Source of the DNA: Anaerolineae bacterium
Lineage (GTDB): Bacteria; Chloroflexota; Anaerolineae; Aggregatilineales; UBA2796
Direction of reading: 5' to 3'
Assembly (NCBI GenBank): GCA_020851855.1
Contig: JADZBY010000234.1
Location: 1-21,557, forward strand
DNA: 21,557 nucleotides
Each line of letters begins with the position of its first letter. Position 1 is the first letter of the stretch. The notes under the pieces were generated by a model, which was not told where the DNA came from, did no database searches, and saw only the letters and a program-made list of their open reading frames with translations. A program made the position numbers and the translations under genes. This document shows positions 21,554-21,557 of this stretch, one piece after another.

Positions 21554-21557
21554 TTTG

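Noticed and set aside
1..21557. CRISPR array or cas genes
   Set aside because: No regularly spaced direct repeats with unique spacers; the only repeats are the palindromic units and the acidic-tail codon repeats.

Overview
The window is GC-rich bacterial chromosome (apart from one AT-richer island) and probably comes from a member of the Chloroflexota, perhaps an Anaerolineae-like lineage. This rests on the gene mix: a membrane-anchored Ser/Thr kinase, an SH3b-plus-glycosidase secreted protein, a GT39-type membrane glycosyltransferase, GlgA, a DUF6941-like protein and dispersed C-rich palindromic intergenic repeats. No rRNA or marker phylogeny was available, so the assignment is tentative. 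Neither the tmRNA nor the tRNA has an encoded CCA end.

Layout. 1-1007 (-): 5' part of trmFO, cut by the window edge. 1145-4143 (+): a PD-(D/E)XK-like protein, a PIN-domain protein overlapping it by 4 bp, and a large GT-C membrane glycosyltransferase. 4156-4426: a block of hairpins with inverted ends (intergenic repeat). 4439-6703 (-): Ser/Thr kinase with a C-terminal membrane domain. 6850-7237 (+): one-piece tmRNA with tag ANSTSPRLALAA and an unusual T-arm loop, followed by a terminator.

7337-11374 (+) is the most unusual part. It is an AT-richer island directly downstream of the tmRNA, led by a strong promoter (TTGACA, 17 bp, TACACT with an extended -10). It encodes a membrane-anchored MauD/TlpA-like thioredoxin-fold protein (CPYC), two related small secreted cysteine-rich peptides (about 10 and 8 mature cysteines) each with a strong ribosome binding site, an intercistronic hairpin, a two-half ABC permease and its ATPase. 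I read this as a candidate secreted disulfide-rich peptide system with its own oxidoreductase and transporter.

11524-15719 (+): fabI, a DUF6941-like protein, a hicA-like toxin gene broken by a one-base frameshift, a HicB-like antitoxin, and a UvrD/PcrA helicase. 15797-15840: another repeat hairpin. 15847-17220 (-): secreted SH3b/glycoside hydrolase. 17376-19108 (+): SAM methyltransferase coupled to a lipoprotein alpha/beta-hydrolase whose nucleophile position is Gly. 19228-19605 (+): a protein with a long acidic tail built on a five-residue rhythm. 19736-21229 (+): glycogen synthase glgA. 21246-21318 (-): tRNA-Val(UAC). 21447-21553: a nearly complete palindromic repeat at the window edge.

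Most genes outside the island are single or paired housekeeping and envelope functions with no common pathway. The island genes look like one operon with one job.
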